A DNA stretch of 64,000 nt from Streptomyces sp. Ag109_O5-10 (GTDB lineage: Bacteria; Actinomycetota; Actinomycetes; Streptomycetales; Streptomycetaceae). The stretch lies in assembly GCF_900105755.1 (NCBI RefSeq), contig NZ_FNTQ01000001.1, forward strand, positions 8,928,001 to 8,992,000, given 5' to 3'. Below are positions 15,212 to 23,877 of the stretch, one piece after another. The notes beneath the pieces were generated by a model. The model did not search any database. It had not been told where the DNA came from and saw only the letters and a list, made by a program, of their open reading frames with translations. The first letter of the stretch is position 1; each line of letters begins with the position of its first letter. Position numbers and translations under genes: made by a program.

Positions 15212-16881
15212 CGCAGCCCCTTCTTCTCCGCCTGCCGCAGGATCTCCGGATGGTGCAGGTCGAAGGACGGCGACTCCGACCGCACCCGGGGCAGCGCCAC
15301 GAAGTTGTGCCGCGGAGGCGGGCAGCTCGTCGCCCACTCGAGGCCGCGCCCGTACCCCCACGGGTCGTCCTCCTCGACCCGCCGTCCCGTGCGGGCCGTA
15401 CGCCAGACGTTGTAGAGGAACGGCAGGGTGGAGACGCCCAGCAGGAACGCGCCCGCCGACGAGAGGGTGTTGAGGAGGGTGAAGCCGTCCGCCGGCAGGT
15501 AGTCGGCGTAGCGGCGGGGCATGCCCTCGGCCCCGAGCCAGTGCTGCACCAGGAAGGTCAGCTGGAACCCCGGGAGGAGCAGCCAGAAGTGCACCTTGCC
15601 CAGCCGCTCGTCGAGCATCTTGCCGGTGAACTTGGGCCACCAGAAGTAGAACCCGGCGAACATCGCGAAGACCACCGTCCCGAAGAGCACGTAGTGCAGA
15701 TGGGCCACGATGAAGTAGGAGTCGGTGACGTGGAAGTCGAGCGGGGGCGAGGCGACGAGCACCCCGCTCAGCCCGCCGAGCAGGAACGTCACCAGGAACC
15801 CCATCGACCACAGCATCGGCGTCTCGAAGGAGAGCGAACCGCCGCGCATCGTGCCGATCCATGCGAAGAACTTGATCCCGGTCGGGACGGCGATCAGGAA
15901 CGACATGATCGAGAAGAACGGCAGCAGTACCGCCCCGGTCGCGAACATGTGGTGTGCCCATACCACCGCGGACAGCATGGTGATCGAGGTGGTCGCGCCG
16001 ATCATCGGCAGATAGCCGAACAGCGGCTTGCGCGAGAACACCGGGATGATCTCCGAGATGATCCCGAAGAACGGCAGCGCCACGATGTAGACCTCGGGAT
16101 GGCCGAAGAACCAGAACAGGTGCTGCCACAGCAGCGCACCGCCGTTGTGCGCGTCGAAGACGTGCGAGCCGAACTTGCGGTCGGACTCCAGGGCGAGCAG
16201 CGCGGCCGTCAGCACCGGGAACGCGGGCAGCACCAGGATGGACGTGAACAGCACGTTCCAGGTGAACATCGGCATCCGGAACATGGTCATGCCCGGGGCG
16301 CGCAGGCACAGGACGGTGGCGAGGAAGTTCACCGCGGTGAGCGTCGTCGACACGCCCGACACCACCAGCCCCATCACCCACAGGTCGCCGCCCGCGCCGG
16401 GGGAGAAGTAGGCGCTGTTCAGCGGCGCGTACGCGAACCAGCCGAACGCCGCAGGACCGTCCGGCACCAGAAACCCGGAGACCACGATCAGCCCGCCGAA
16501 CAGGTACATCCAGTACGACAGCGCGTTCAGCCGCGGGAAGGCCAGGTCCGGGGCGCCGATCTGGAGCGGCATGATCGCGTTCGCGAAACCGGCGAACATC
16601 GGGGTCGCGAACAGCAGCATCATGATCGTGCCGTGGATGGTGACGAACTGGTTGTAGGCCTGGTCGTTGAGGAACTGCAGCCCGGGACGGGCCAGTTCGG
16701 CCCGCATGCCGAGGGCCAGCAGCCCGGCGAACAGGAAGAAGCAGAACGCCGTCACCATGTACAGGCGGCCGATCACCTTGTGGTCGGTCGTGGAGATCCA
16801 GCCGAGCAGCCGGCGCCCCAGCGGCGCGGGCAGCCGGGGAGGCGCGGGCTCTTCGGCGACGCGTTGCGAGAGTTCGCTCAT
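15208..16881 (-). CDS. ctaD: Cytochrome c oxidase subunit I (aa3 type)
   Basis: 557 residues from ATG 16881 with a GAGGAGG site. Heme-copper hallmarks are present: TIHGTIMMLLFATPMFAGFAN (heme a ligand region), LFWFFGHPEVYIVALPFFG (Cu-B His and cross-linked Tyr), VWAHHMFATG (Cu-B His pair), and the heme pair VTDSYFIVAHLHYVLFG. It reduces oxygen to water at the binuclear centre and pumps protons. It forms a two-gene unit with ctaF, facing the orphan qcrB, so it is an accessory terminal oxidase that must borrow other subunits from the main locus. Confidence 0.93.
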   Translation of the reverse strand: MSELSQRVAEEPAPPRLPAPLGRRLLGWISTTDHKVIGRLYMVTAFCFFLFAGLLALGMRAELARPGLQFLNDQAYNQFVTIHGTIMMLLFATPMFAGFANAIMPLQIGAPDLAFPRLNALSYWMYLFGGLIVVSGFLVPDGPAAFGWFAYAPLNSAYFSPGAGGDLWVMGLVVSGVSTTLTAVNFLATVLCLRAPGMTMFRMPMFTWNVLFTSILVLPAFPVLTAALLALESDRKFGSHVFDAHNGGALLWQHLFWFFGHPEVYIVALPFFGIISEIIPVFSRKPLFGYLPMIGATTSITMLSAVVWAHHMFATGAVLLPFFSIMSFLIAVPTGIKFFAWIGTMRGGSLSFETPMLWSMGFLVTFLLGGLSGVLVASPPLDFHVTDSYFIVAHLHYVLFGTVVFAMFAGFYFWWPKFTGKMLDERLGKVHFWLLLPGFQLTFLVQHWLGAEGMPRRYADYLPADGFTLLNTLSSAGAFLLGVSTLPFLYNVWRTARTGRRVEEDDPWGYGRGLEWATSCPPPRHNFVALPRVRSESPSFDLHHPEILRQAEKKGLR

Positions 16882-17080
16882 GGTCCTCCTCAGCCGTGCC
16901 GGGCGCGGGAAGCGCCTCGCGGGTGCTCTGCCCGCCGTTCACGGAAACCGCCGGCTCGCGCACGGACGCGGCCGCCACCTGGGACGACGAACCGGTTCGG
17001 CGGGCGAACGGGACGTGTCAGCTGCGGGCGACGCTACCGGGGACCCGCCGAAGACCGGCTCCGCCACGCCTCACCGCCGG

Positions 17081-17105
17081 GCATTCGATGCCCGGTGGCG
17101 GGTAC
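17081..17105 (+). promoter_or_regulatory. SigB-like promoter, nearly leaderless
   Basis: GCAT at 17081-17084, 15 bases, then GGGTAC at 17100-17105, matching the SigB pattern. The ATG of the DUF6479 gene is at 17115, so the transcript would begin within a few bases of the start codon and be nearly leaderless. No ribosome site stands before that ATG, which agrees. Confidence 0.5.
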
Positions 17106-17114
17106 CCGGCGGTG

Positions 17115-17483
17115 ATGGACACAGCACTGGAGCAACTGGCCGCCGCCGGCTCGGTGGCGGGGATGGTCGTCATCGTCGTCTGCGGGGTACTCGTCACGGC
17201 CGCGCTGATGGGCGCCGTACGTCTCGGCATCGGGGTGCGGCGGCGGGAGTCGGCACCGCCCCGGCGCTCGGAGCAGCCGAGGCTGCCCGACTCCGGGCCG
17301 GTGCGCGAGGAGCAGACCATGCGCGAGCCGAACGAGGTGCCCCGGGCGGCCGAGGGCGGGGAGCGTCTCACCCCGCACCAGCTCGGCAACGCGTCCACCC
17401 GGCCGAGCGGGGACCAGGCGCGCCGGCGCTGGCACCCCGGGTCCAGCGGATCCTTCGGAAGCGGGGGCAGCGGCGCGAAGTGA
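17115..17483 (+). CDS. DUF6479-family small membrane protein
   Basis: 122 residues. One membrane helix at about residues 12-38 (GSVAGMVVIVVCGVLVTAAL) is followed by a basic stop-transfer stretch (GVRRRESAPPRRSEQ). A soluble tail contains SGPVREEQTMREPNEVP and LTPHQLGN, the conserved core of the Streptomyces DUF6479 family. It ends in a Gly/Ser-rich run. The function of the family is unknown. It is preceded by a SigB-like promoter and followed by a strong terminator, so it is probably a monocistronic stress-responsive gene. Confidence 0.75.
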   Translation: MDTALEQLAAAGSVAGMVVIVVCGVLVTAALMGAVRLGIGVRRRESAPPRRSEQPRLPDSGPVREEQTMREPNEVPRAAEGGERLTPHQLGNASTRPSGDQARRRWHPGSSGSFGSGGSGAK

Positions 17484-17493
17484 CCGACGCGAG

Positions 17494-17524
17494 ACCCCGG
17501 GCCCGCTGCACGGGCCCGGGGTTT
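17494..17524 (+). terminator. Intrinsic terminator after the DUF6479 gene
   Basis: An 11-bp perfect stem, CCCCGGGCCCG (17495-17505) and CGGGCCCGGGG (17511-17521), with loop CTGCA and extended by an A-T pair. It is followed by TTTC and lies 11 bases past the stop codon. It may also serve the convergent SRPBCC gene. Confidence 0.75.
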
Positions 17525-17565
17525 CGTGGGGTGTGACGCTGGGCCGTGTCGCCCTCAGTGCGTCC

Positions 17566-18042
17566 TCAGTGGAGGCCGCCGGGGTCGCCGGGCCGGATGC
17601 GGCCGCGCCACGCGCCGCTCTCGGCGCCGCGGTGCTCGATGAAGTCCTTGAAGCGGTGCAGGTCCCCCTTGACCCGCCGGTCGATCATGCCGAGCGCGTC
17701 CGCGCCCTTCTCGGCCATCCCGGAGGGCTCGATGTCCATGGTGAGCTCGATCCGGGTGTGCGTCGGGTCCAGGGGCTCGAAGCGGACGGACCCGCGCTGG
17801 GTCGTGTCGCCGTCGACGGTCCGCCAGGTGATCCGGTCGTCCGGCAACTGGTCGACGATCTCGGTGTCGAACTCGCGACGCACCCCGCCGATGCTGGTGG
17901 TCCAGTGGTTGTGCCGGTCGTCGAGCTGCCGGACCTCGTCGACGCCTTCCATGAAGCTCGGGAAGTCCCCGAACTGGGTCCACTGGTTGTAGGCCGTGTG
18001 GACCGGGACGTCGACGTCCACGGTTTCCTTGACCGTGCTCAT
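17566..18042 (-). CDS. SRPBCC-fold polyketide cyclase/dehydrase-like protein
   Basis: 158 residues. The N-terminus STVKETVDVDVPVHTAYNQW and WTQFGDFPSFMEGVDEVRQL are typical of the START/Bet v1-like COG5637-type proteins, which bind hydrophobic ligands. The later GGVRREFDTEIVDQLPDDRI and WRTVDGDTTQRGSVRFEPL fit the same fold. No catalytic residues are defined for this branch. A GGGAGGA site precedes the start. The intergenic region to the divergent hydrolase carries GGGTACCC, a palindromic SigB-like -10 usable on both strands but with 13-base spacing. A stress role is inferred from that context only. Confidence 0.8.
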   Translation of the reverse strand: MSTVKETVDVDVPVHTAYNQWTQFGDFPSFMEGVDEVRQLDDRHNHWTTSIGGVRREFDTEIVDQLPDDRITWRTVDGDTTQRGSVRFEPLDPTHTRIELTMDIEPSGMAEKGADALGMIDRRVKGDLHRFKDFIEHRGAESGAWRGRIRPGDPGGLH

Positions 18043-18102
18043 CTGTTCCTCCCTTGTGCGTTAGGGTATGAACCTTTTAGGCGTGCCTGATGCGATTGGT
18101 TC

Positions 18103-18125
18103 GCATTCGCACGGCGGACGGGTAC
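18103..18125 (+). promoter_or_regulatory. Possible SigB-like promoter, short spacing
   Basis: GCAT at 18103-18106 and GGGTAC at 18120-18125 are 13 bases apart, one less than the usual 14-16. Because GGGTACCC is palindromic, the opposite strand also has GATT-N13-GGGTAC pointing at the SRPBCC gene. Weaker than the examples at 12120 and 17081. Confidence 0.3.
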
Positions 18126-18199
18126 CCGCTTCCGCCGGCGAATCACCCGGGACGGTCCCGGACCGGGCCGGTGGGCGGACCCGCAGGTGAGGAGGGGCC

Positions 18200-18853
18200 G
18201 TGAAGGCGGTCATGGAGAGCGTGCGGATACCCGCCGCGGGAGTGCGGCTCGACGCCGACGTGGCCGTCCCCGAGGCGGCCACCGGGGTCGTGCTGTTCGC
18301 CCACGGAAGCGGCAGCGGCCGGCACAGCCCCCGCAACCGCTACGTCGCCGGCGAGCTGTACGCGGCCGGGATCGGCACCGTGCTCGCCGACCTGCTCACC
18401 CGCGAGGAGGAGCGCACCGACGCGGTGTCCGGGGCGCTCCGTTTCGACATCGGGCTGCTCGCCGCACGCCTGACCGACCTCGTCGACCGGCTCGGTGAGT
18501 ACGACCCCGCCGCCGGCCTGGGGCGTGGGCTCTTCGGCGCCAGCACGGGCGCCGCGGCCGCCCTCGTCGCGGCCGCCGCGCGTCCGGACACGGTCCGCGC
18601 GGTCGTCAGCCGGGGCGGCCGGCCGGATCTGGCCCCGGAAGCGCTGGCGTCGGTCCACCGGCCGACCCTCCTGATCGTCGGCGAACGCGACCAGGAGGTC
18701 CTGCGGCTGAATCAGGCGGCGGCCCGGCGGATCCCGGGCGAGACCCGGCTCGTGGTCGTCCCCGGCGCCACCCACCTGTTCGAGGAGCCCGGCACACTGG
18801 AGCGCGTCGCACACCTGGCCCGCGACTGGTTCACCCGCCACCTGCCGGTCTGA
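18200..18853 (+). CDS. Alpha/beta hydrolase (dienelactone-hydrolase-like)
   Basis: 217 residues from GTG 18200; an ATG at 18212 is an alternative start. GVVLFAHGSGSGRHSPRNRYVA holds the oxyanion region, LGRGLFGASTGAAAALVAAA the nucleophile Ser in G-A-S-T-G, RPTLLIVGERDQEVLRLNQ the Asp, and VPGATHLFEEPG the His. Such hydrolases are often fused to or beside phosphoribosyltransferases in actinobacteria; here it stands alone. The substrate is unknown. It is divergent from the SRPBCC gene, with shared SigB-like elements between them, and has a GAGGAGGGG site before the start. Confidence 0.85.
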   Translation: MKAVMESVRIPAAGVRLDADVAVPEAATGVVLFAHGSGSGRHSPRNRYVAGELYAAGIGTVLADLLTREEERTDAVSGALRFDIGLLAARLTDLVDRLGEYDPAAGLGRGLFGASTGAAAALVAAAARPDTVRAVVSRGGRPDLAPEALASVHRPTLLIVGERDQEVLRLNQAAARRIPGETRLVVVPGATHLFEEPGTLERVAHLARDWFTRHLPV

Positions 18854-19030
18854 CGCCGCTCAGGGTGCCGACGGGCGGGCCTCCGTCCGGTCGGCCACCG
18901 GCCGGCGCACGGCGAACAGCCACTGCCCGCCGTGCTCGACGGACTCGTCGGGATGACTGAACTGACGGCCCGTCGGCGGCCGGCAGCCTGCCGGGCGCCG
19001 GCACGGCTCCTCGCGGAAACCCTTTCTTCA

Positions 19031-19062
19031 CACCTTGACTTAACATCGCGGATATTGCTTGG
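19031..19062 (+). promoter_or_regulatory. Possible promoter of the GH30 gene
   Basis: TTGACT is followed 18 bases later by TTGGAT in an AT-rich island (CTTGACTTAACATC...ATATTGC) that stands out from the GC-rich surroundings. It lies about 35 bases before the GTG at 19096, which has GGAGGAG upstream. The -10 match is weak, so the call is tentative. Confidence 0.35.
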
Positions 19063-19095
19063 ATCGCAAGTCGCCGTCCACTCGGAGGAGTTGCT

Positions 19096-20658
19096 GTGAG
19101 ACGTACGATCACCGCGATCGCGGCCGTGACTGTCATGACCCTGCCACTCATCGCCGCGGGTCCGTCCGGGCAGTCCGGGCGGCCCGGGACCGGCAGCACC
19201 GGGCACGGCCAGGTCGTGACCGGCACCTACTCCACCGGCGCCGCGCAGGCGTGGCAGCCCCTGCCGATCGTCAGGACCGGCGCTGACCCGGGCGGTGCCG
19301 TCGACGCGGCCGTGGTCGCAGACCCGGGCGCGCCGCGGCAGGAGTACACCGGCATCGGCTTCTCCCTGGACGAGACCAGCGTCTCCAACCTGTGGAAGCT
19401 CACCCCCGCCGAACGCGCGAAGGCCGTCCGGCTCCTCGTCGACCCGAAGCACGGCGCCGGACTCGACCGGTTCCGGCTGACCATCGGCAGTCCCGACCTC
19501 ATCGAGCACCTGCCGTTCTGGTCCGAGGACGACCTGCCCGCCGGCGTCACCGAGGACTTCGGCCTGAAGCACTTCTCCGTGCAGCGGGACATCGACCTGC
19601 ACATCGTCGACACCGTCAAGCTCATCCAGCACTACAACCCGCACGCCACGTTCTTCGCGTCGGCGTGGAGCGCCCCGGCCTGGATGAAGACGAACAACCG
19701 CTTCCTCGGCGAGGTCGCCCTCAAGCCCGGCAGCAGCACGGACTACTACCAGGTCGGCAAGTTGCGGGACGACTGCATCGAGGTCTTCGCCCGCTACTAC
19801 GTCAAGTTCGTCCAGGCGTACGCCAGGCACGGCGTCCGCGTCGACGCGCTCACCCTGCTCAACGAGCCCGGCATGGACGTCGTCTACCCGGCCATGGACA
19901 TCAGCGTCGCCCAGCAGCAGAAGCTGGCCCTCGCCGTCAAGCGCGAGATGCGCGCTGCCCGCCTGGACACCCAGCTCTACGTGCACGACTTCAACTTCTG
20001 GGACTGGCGCGACCCCAACAGCACGGCGACCAAGAACTACCACCGCATCTTCCAGGACGCCCCCGACGGCTCGGTGACCGGCGCGCAGGTCCGCAAGGCG
20101 GCCGACGCCATCGCCTTCCACCCCTACTGGGGCGACCCGACCGTCATGCGCGACGCGTTCGAGGAGTTCGGCAAGCCCGTCCAGCTCACGGAGACCAGCG
20201 ACCTCTCGCCCTCGACCGTCCTCGACGACTTCCGCCTGGACGCCGGCTCCTACATCCTGTGGGCCCAGACCACCGACCAGGACGGCGGCACCCTGCACTG
20301 GACACCGGCCCGCGACAACAACGTCGACTGGGACCAGGTCGCGGCCACCACCAAGTGGAAGGACCGGCTGGTGACCGTCGACACGGAGACCAAGAAGTTC
20401 TCCGTCCGCGACGAGCTGTACGGGCTCGGGCAGTTCGCGAAGTACCTCTCGCCCGGTGACGTCCGCCTGGAGTCCAGCGCCACCGAACACGGCATCGGCA
20501 ACGTGGTCTACCGCACTCGCGACGGCGGCTACGTCACCGTCCTCGGCAACGGCAACGGCACCGACAGCAAGGTCCGGGTCACCGTCGGCGGCCAGAGCTT
20601 CGTGACGACCGTACCGGCGGGCTCCTACGCCACCTACCGGTGGCGAGGCCGAGCGTAG
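19096..20658 (+). CDS. Secreted glycoside hydrolase family 30 enzyme
   Basis: 520 residues from GTG 19096. A Sec signal (RRTITAIAAVTVMTLPLIAA) leads to a short linker and a GH30 barrel plus beta side domain. QEYTGIGFSLDETSVSNLW is the family start, with DRFRLTIGSPDL and FFASAWSAPAWMKTN further on. The acid/base is Glu257 in LTLLNEPG and the nucleophile Glu366 in VQLTETSDLSP. A C-terminal beta domain ends YATYRWRG. GH30 enzymes cut beta-1,6-glucan, glucosylceramide or glucuronoxylan; the exact linkage cannot be read here. It is probably monocistronic with an AT-rich promoter. The protein is exported and acts outside the cell. Confidence 0.9.
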   Translation: MRRTITAIAAVTVMTLPLIAAGPSGQSGRPGTGSTGHGQVVTGTYSTGAAQAWQPLPIVRTGADPGGAVDAAVVADPGAPRQEYTGIGFSLDETSVSNLWKLTPAERAKAVRLLVDPKHGAGLDRFRLTIGSPDLIEHLPFWSEDDLPAGVTEDFGLKHFSVQRDIDLHIVDTVKLIQHYNPHATFFASAWSAPAWMKTNNRFLGEVALKPGSSTDYYQVGKLRDDCIEVFARYYVKFVQAYARHGVRVDALTLLNEPGMDVVYPAMDISVAQQQKLALAVKREMRAARLDTQLYVHDFNFWDWRDPNSTATKNYHRIFQDAPDGSVTGAQVRKAADAIAFHPYWGDPTVMRDAFEEFGKPVQLTETSDLSPSTVLDDFRLDAGSYILWAQTTDQDGGTLHWTPARDNNVDWDQVAATTKWKDRLVTVDTETKKFSVRDELYGLGQFAKYLSPGDVRLESSATEHGIGNVVYRTRDGGYVTVLGNGNGTDSKVRVTVGGQSFVTTVPAGSYATYRWRGRA

Positions 20659-20741
20659 GGCTAACCCCCCGGGGTGACAACGGGCTTGCCGGATGGTGGC
20701 GGCCGGGCCCGTCCGCAAGGCTGAGAGGAGCCGCGAACACA

Positions 20742-20779
20742 CGCGGTCCGCGCGGTCCGTGCCGTCCGCGCGGACCGCG
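20742..20779 (+). promoter_or_regulatory. 14-bp-stem hairpin just before the lipase-like gene
   Basis: Perfect arms CGCGGTCCGCGCGG (20742-20755) and CCGCGCGGACCGCG (20766-20779) enclose a 10-base loop. The stem ends about eight bases before the GAGGAGG ribosome site of the TTG start at 20798. It could be a transcript-leader structure or a terminator of the GH30 gene; no T-run follows, so a terminator is less likely. Confidence 0.5.
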
Positions 20780-20797
20780 CAGCCGAGGAGGCCCGCC

Positions 20798-22030
20798 TTG
20801 CTCACCCGCCGTACCGCCCTGCTGTCGGCCGTCGCCGCCACCGCCCTGTCCGCCGTCTCCGCGCGCACCGCGTCGGCCACGCCGTCCGCGGCGGGGCCGG
20901 TGCGGCTGACCCTGCCGGCGCCCGGCGGCCCGCATCCGGTGGGGACCGTCTCCCTGCGCCTCGTCGACACCGCACGTGCCGATCCCTGGATCACCGCGCA
21001 GGCGTACCGGGAGCTGATGATCAGCGTCCGGTACCCGGCGCGGGACACCGGCGGCCACCCCAGGGCACCGCAGATGCTGCCTGGGGAGGCCGCCGGCTTC
21101 ACTGCCGTCAACAACCTCACCGACGTGCCCGCCGACAAGGTCGACTGGGCGGCCACCCGGACCCACGCGCACGAGGACGCCCCGGCCGACCGGGACCACG
21201 GCCCGTACCCGGTCGTCTGCTACTCACCCGGCACCGGCGACCCGCGCTCCCTCGGCGCCACCCTCTGCGACGATCTCGCCTCCCGCGGCTACGTCGTGGT
21301 GATGCTCGACCACACCTACGACGCCACCGCCGTCCAGTTCCCCGGCGGCCATGTCGAACGCACCGTGCTGCCCGCCGAGTACGACAAGGCCTACCCGGAC
21401 AAGAAGCGGATCAGGGCGCTCCTGAAGAAGACGATCGACGTACGGGTGGCCGACACCCGCTTCCTGCTCGACGAGCTGCCGCGTGCGCTGCCCCGCGCAC
21501 TGCGCGGCATTTCGGACCTGGACCGCATCGGCATGTTCGGGCACTCGGCAGGAGGCTTCACGGCCCTCCAGACGATGCACGAGGACCGGCGCGTCGCGGC
21601 CGGGGCCAACATGGACGGCGTCGTCGCCTACGTCCCGGACGACGGCGACTCCGGTCACCTCTCCACCGTCGCCGCCGAGGGCCTGGACCGGCCCTTCCTG
21701 CTGCTCGGCAAGGACGGCAACGACCTGAGCACGGTCCCGTCCTGGAACTCCCTGTGGCGGCACAGCCGCGGCCCGCGCGAGGGCCTGACCCTGCGCGGCG
21801 CCGAACACGCCACGTTCACCGACGAGGAGGCGCTGATCCCGCAGATCGCCCGTCGCCTCGGGCTGCCCCGGGCGACGGTCGTGAAGAACATCGGCACCAT
21901 CGCCCCGGCCCGCGCGATCCCCGTCGCACGGGCCTGCCTCGCCTCCTTCTTCGACCGGCGGCTGCACGGCCGTGAGGTGGCAGGCCCCTCGGCCACTGCC
22001 CCGGAGTTGTTGGTGCCTCGGCCTTGGTGA
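20798..22030 (+). CDS. Secreted alpha/beta hydrolase (PAF-acetylhydrolase/lipase-like)
   Basis: 410 residues from TTG 20798, chosen for GAGGAGG six bases upstream; longer frames read through the hairpin. A twin-arginine-type signal (LLTRRTALLSAVAATALSAV) suggests Tat export. The enzyme core has YPVVCYSPGTGDPRSLGATL (oxyanion region), DRIGMFGHSAGGFTALQTMH with the Ser nucleophile in GHSAGG, and RGAEHATFTDEEAL with the His. These follow the platelet-activating-factor acetylhydrolase-like/cutinase-like families. It would hydrolyse short-chain esters or lipids outside the cell. The 3' end abuts a decayed ThiF-like gene on the other strand. Confidence 0.85.
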   Translation: MLTRRTALLSAVAATALSAVSARTASATPSAAGPVRLTLPAPGGPHPVGTVSLRLVDTARADPWITAQAYRELMISVRYPARDTGGHPRAPQMLPGEAAGFTAVNNLTDVPADKVDWAATRTHAHEDAPADRDHGPYPVVCYSPGTGDPRSLGATLCDDLASRGYVVVMLDHTYDATAVQFPGGHVERTVLPAEYDKAYPDKKRIRALLKKTIDVRVADTRFLLDELPRALPRALRGISDLDRIGMFGHSAGGFTALQTMHEDRRVAAGANMDGVVAYVPDDGDSGHLSTVAAEGLDRPFLLLGKDGNDLSTVPSWNSLWRHSRGPREGLTLRGAEHATFTDEEALIPQIARRLGLPRATVVKNIGTIAPARAIPVARACLASFFDRRLHGREVAGPSATAPELLVPRPW

Positions 22031-22032
22031 AG

Positions 22033-22405
22033 GCCCGTCAGGCGGGCTCGGCGCCGAGGATGCGTCCTGCGGGGGAACCGACGGAATGCGCTGGTCGAAC
22101 AGGCACCCGGCGTCGCAGCCCTCCAGGCGTTGGTCGATGGTTCCGATGGTCAGGCGGTAGAGGTGAGCCGCCGGTGTCGGTGATGCCGCTCGCAGGGCCG
22201 TCGAGCAGCCCGTCGCCTTCCACGGGAACGTGAGCCGGTCGTACTGGCCCAGGCATTCCCCGCACGCGCGGCCCGGTGCGGCAACGTGGGCACGCCATTC
22301 GGCGCCCTTCAGATGGCGCCGCGCGCATCGACCGGGATTCTTCCGTCCACGACGGGGATGAGGTGGGCGTAGGCGAGGAGGTTGAGGGCGGCGCGGGGCC
22401 AGGGC
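22033..22405 (-). pseudogene. ThiF/MoeB (E1-like) adenylyltransferase C-terminal remnant
   Basis: Three frame segments on the minus strand add up to the C-terminal half of an actinobacterial ThiF-family protein: ALNLLAYAHLIPVVDG near 22390, then GAEWRAHVAAPGRACGECLG near 22300, then (another frame) VPVEGDGLLDGPASGI near 22210. A return to the second frame gives YRLTIGTIDQRLEGCDAGCL. The CGEC and CDAGC cysteines are the zinc ligands of the family. At least two frameshifts separate the parts, and the nucleotide-binding N-terminal half is gone. The multiple lesions make this decay rather than a sequencing slip. Confidence 0.65.
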
Positions 22406-22407
22406 CT

Positions 22408-22445
22408 GTCGGGCGGGCGGGGACCGCGGTCCCCGCCCGCCCGAC
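22408..22445. terminator. Perfect 38-bp palindrome
   Basis: Arms GTCGGGCGGGCGGGGACCG and CGGTCCCCGCCCGCCCGAC meet with no loop, centred between 22426 and 22427. It sits between the fused CoA-transferase and the ThiF remnant, both on the minus strand. It could act as a bidirectional terminator; no T-run is seen. The perfect symmetry is unusual. Confidence 0.6.
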
Positions 22446-23101
<656 letters not shown>

Positions 23102-23133
23102 GGGCGGGAGGGGGTGGGAGGGCCTTTCCGCTG

Positions 23134-23877
23134 CTACCGGTGAAGGGCGTCGGAGATCGACTTGACGCCGCCGTGCGCAGTGAGGCCGCCGTCGACCGGG
23201 ATCTCGGCGCCGGTGATGAAGGACGACTCGTCGGACAGGAGGAAGACCACGAGCGGGGCGACCTCCCCGGCCGTGCCGGTGCGGCCGAGCGGTGTCTCCC
23301 GGATGTTCGCCTCGCGAAAGGCGGGCGCCGCGGAGGCGGTCATGTCCGTCTCGATGAAGCCGGGATGGATCGTGTTCACGCGGATGCCGCGGGGCCCCAG
23401 TTCCATGGCAGCGGTCTTCGACACGCCGCGCAGCGCCCACTTGCCGGCCGTGTAGGCGACCGGGTAGTGGCCGGTCAGCGCGGCGGACGAGCCGACGTTC
23501 ACGATCGAGGAGCCGGACGGCATCAGGGGCATCAGGTGCTGGATGCCCAGCAGCGGGCCGGTGACGTTGACCGCGTGGACGCGGGCCATGTCCTCGGGGC
23601 GTACGTCGCCGATCCGGGCCCGCCAGGTGATGCCCGCGTTGTTGACCAGGCCGTGCACCTGCCCGTACGCCGCACGCAGGTCGGCGGCGAGTTCCGCCCA
23701 GTCCTTCTCGCTCGTGACGTCGAGACGGCGGCAGCCGGGTGCCTGCGTGACGTCGGTGGCGATCACCCGGGCGCCCTCGCGGGCCAGCGCCTCGGCCTCC
23801 GCGGCGCCCTGGCCACCGGCCGCGCCCGTGACCACGACGACCCTGCCGAGGAGTCTTCTGGGATGGAGACCGGTCAC
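23134..23877 (-). CDS. Short-chain dehydrogenase/reductase
   Basis: 247 residues, classical SDR length. TGAAGGQG cofactor turn near residue 18, LDVTSEKDW, HGLVNNAGITW, catalytic Ser in VNVGSSAALTGHYPV, YTAGK, and the PGFIETDM turn are all present. A terminal VDGGLTAHGG is typical. The GTG start overlaps the stop of the FAH-family gene as GTGA, so it is a coupled member of the aromatic operon. It may oxidise a dihydrodiol or a ring-cleavage alcohol; the substrate is inferred from neighbours only. Confidence 0.9.
   Translation of the reverse strand: MTGLHPRRLLGRVVVVTGAAGGQGAAEAEALAREGARVIATDVTQAPGCRRLDVTSEKDWAELAADLRAAYGQVHGLVNNAGITWRARIGDVRPEDMARVHAVNVTGPLLGIQHLMPLMPSGSSIVNVGSSAALTGHYPVAYTAGKWALRGVSKTAAMELGPRGIRVNTIHPGFIETDMTASAAPAFREANIRETPLGRTGTAGEVAPLVVFLLSDESSFITGAEIPVDGGLTAHGGVKSISDALHR

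Noticed and set aside
18860..18964. Minus-strand frame ending in HPDESVEHGGQWLFAVRRP as a gene 3' end
   Set aside because: It looks coding over about 30 codons but has no start or recognisable family; may be a remnant, not supportable.
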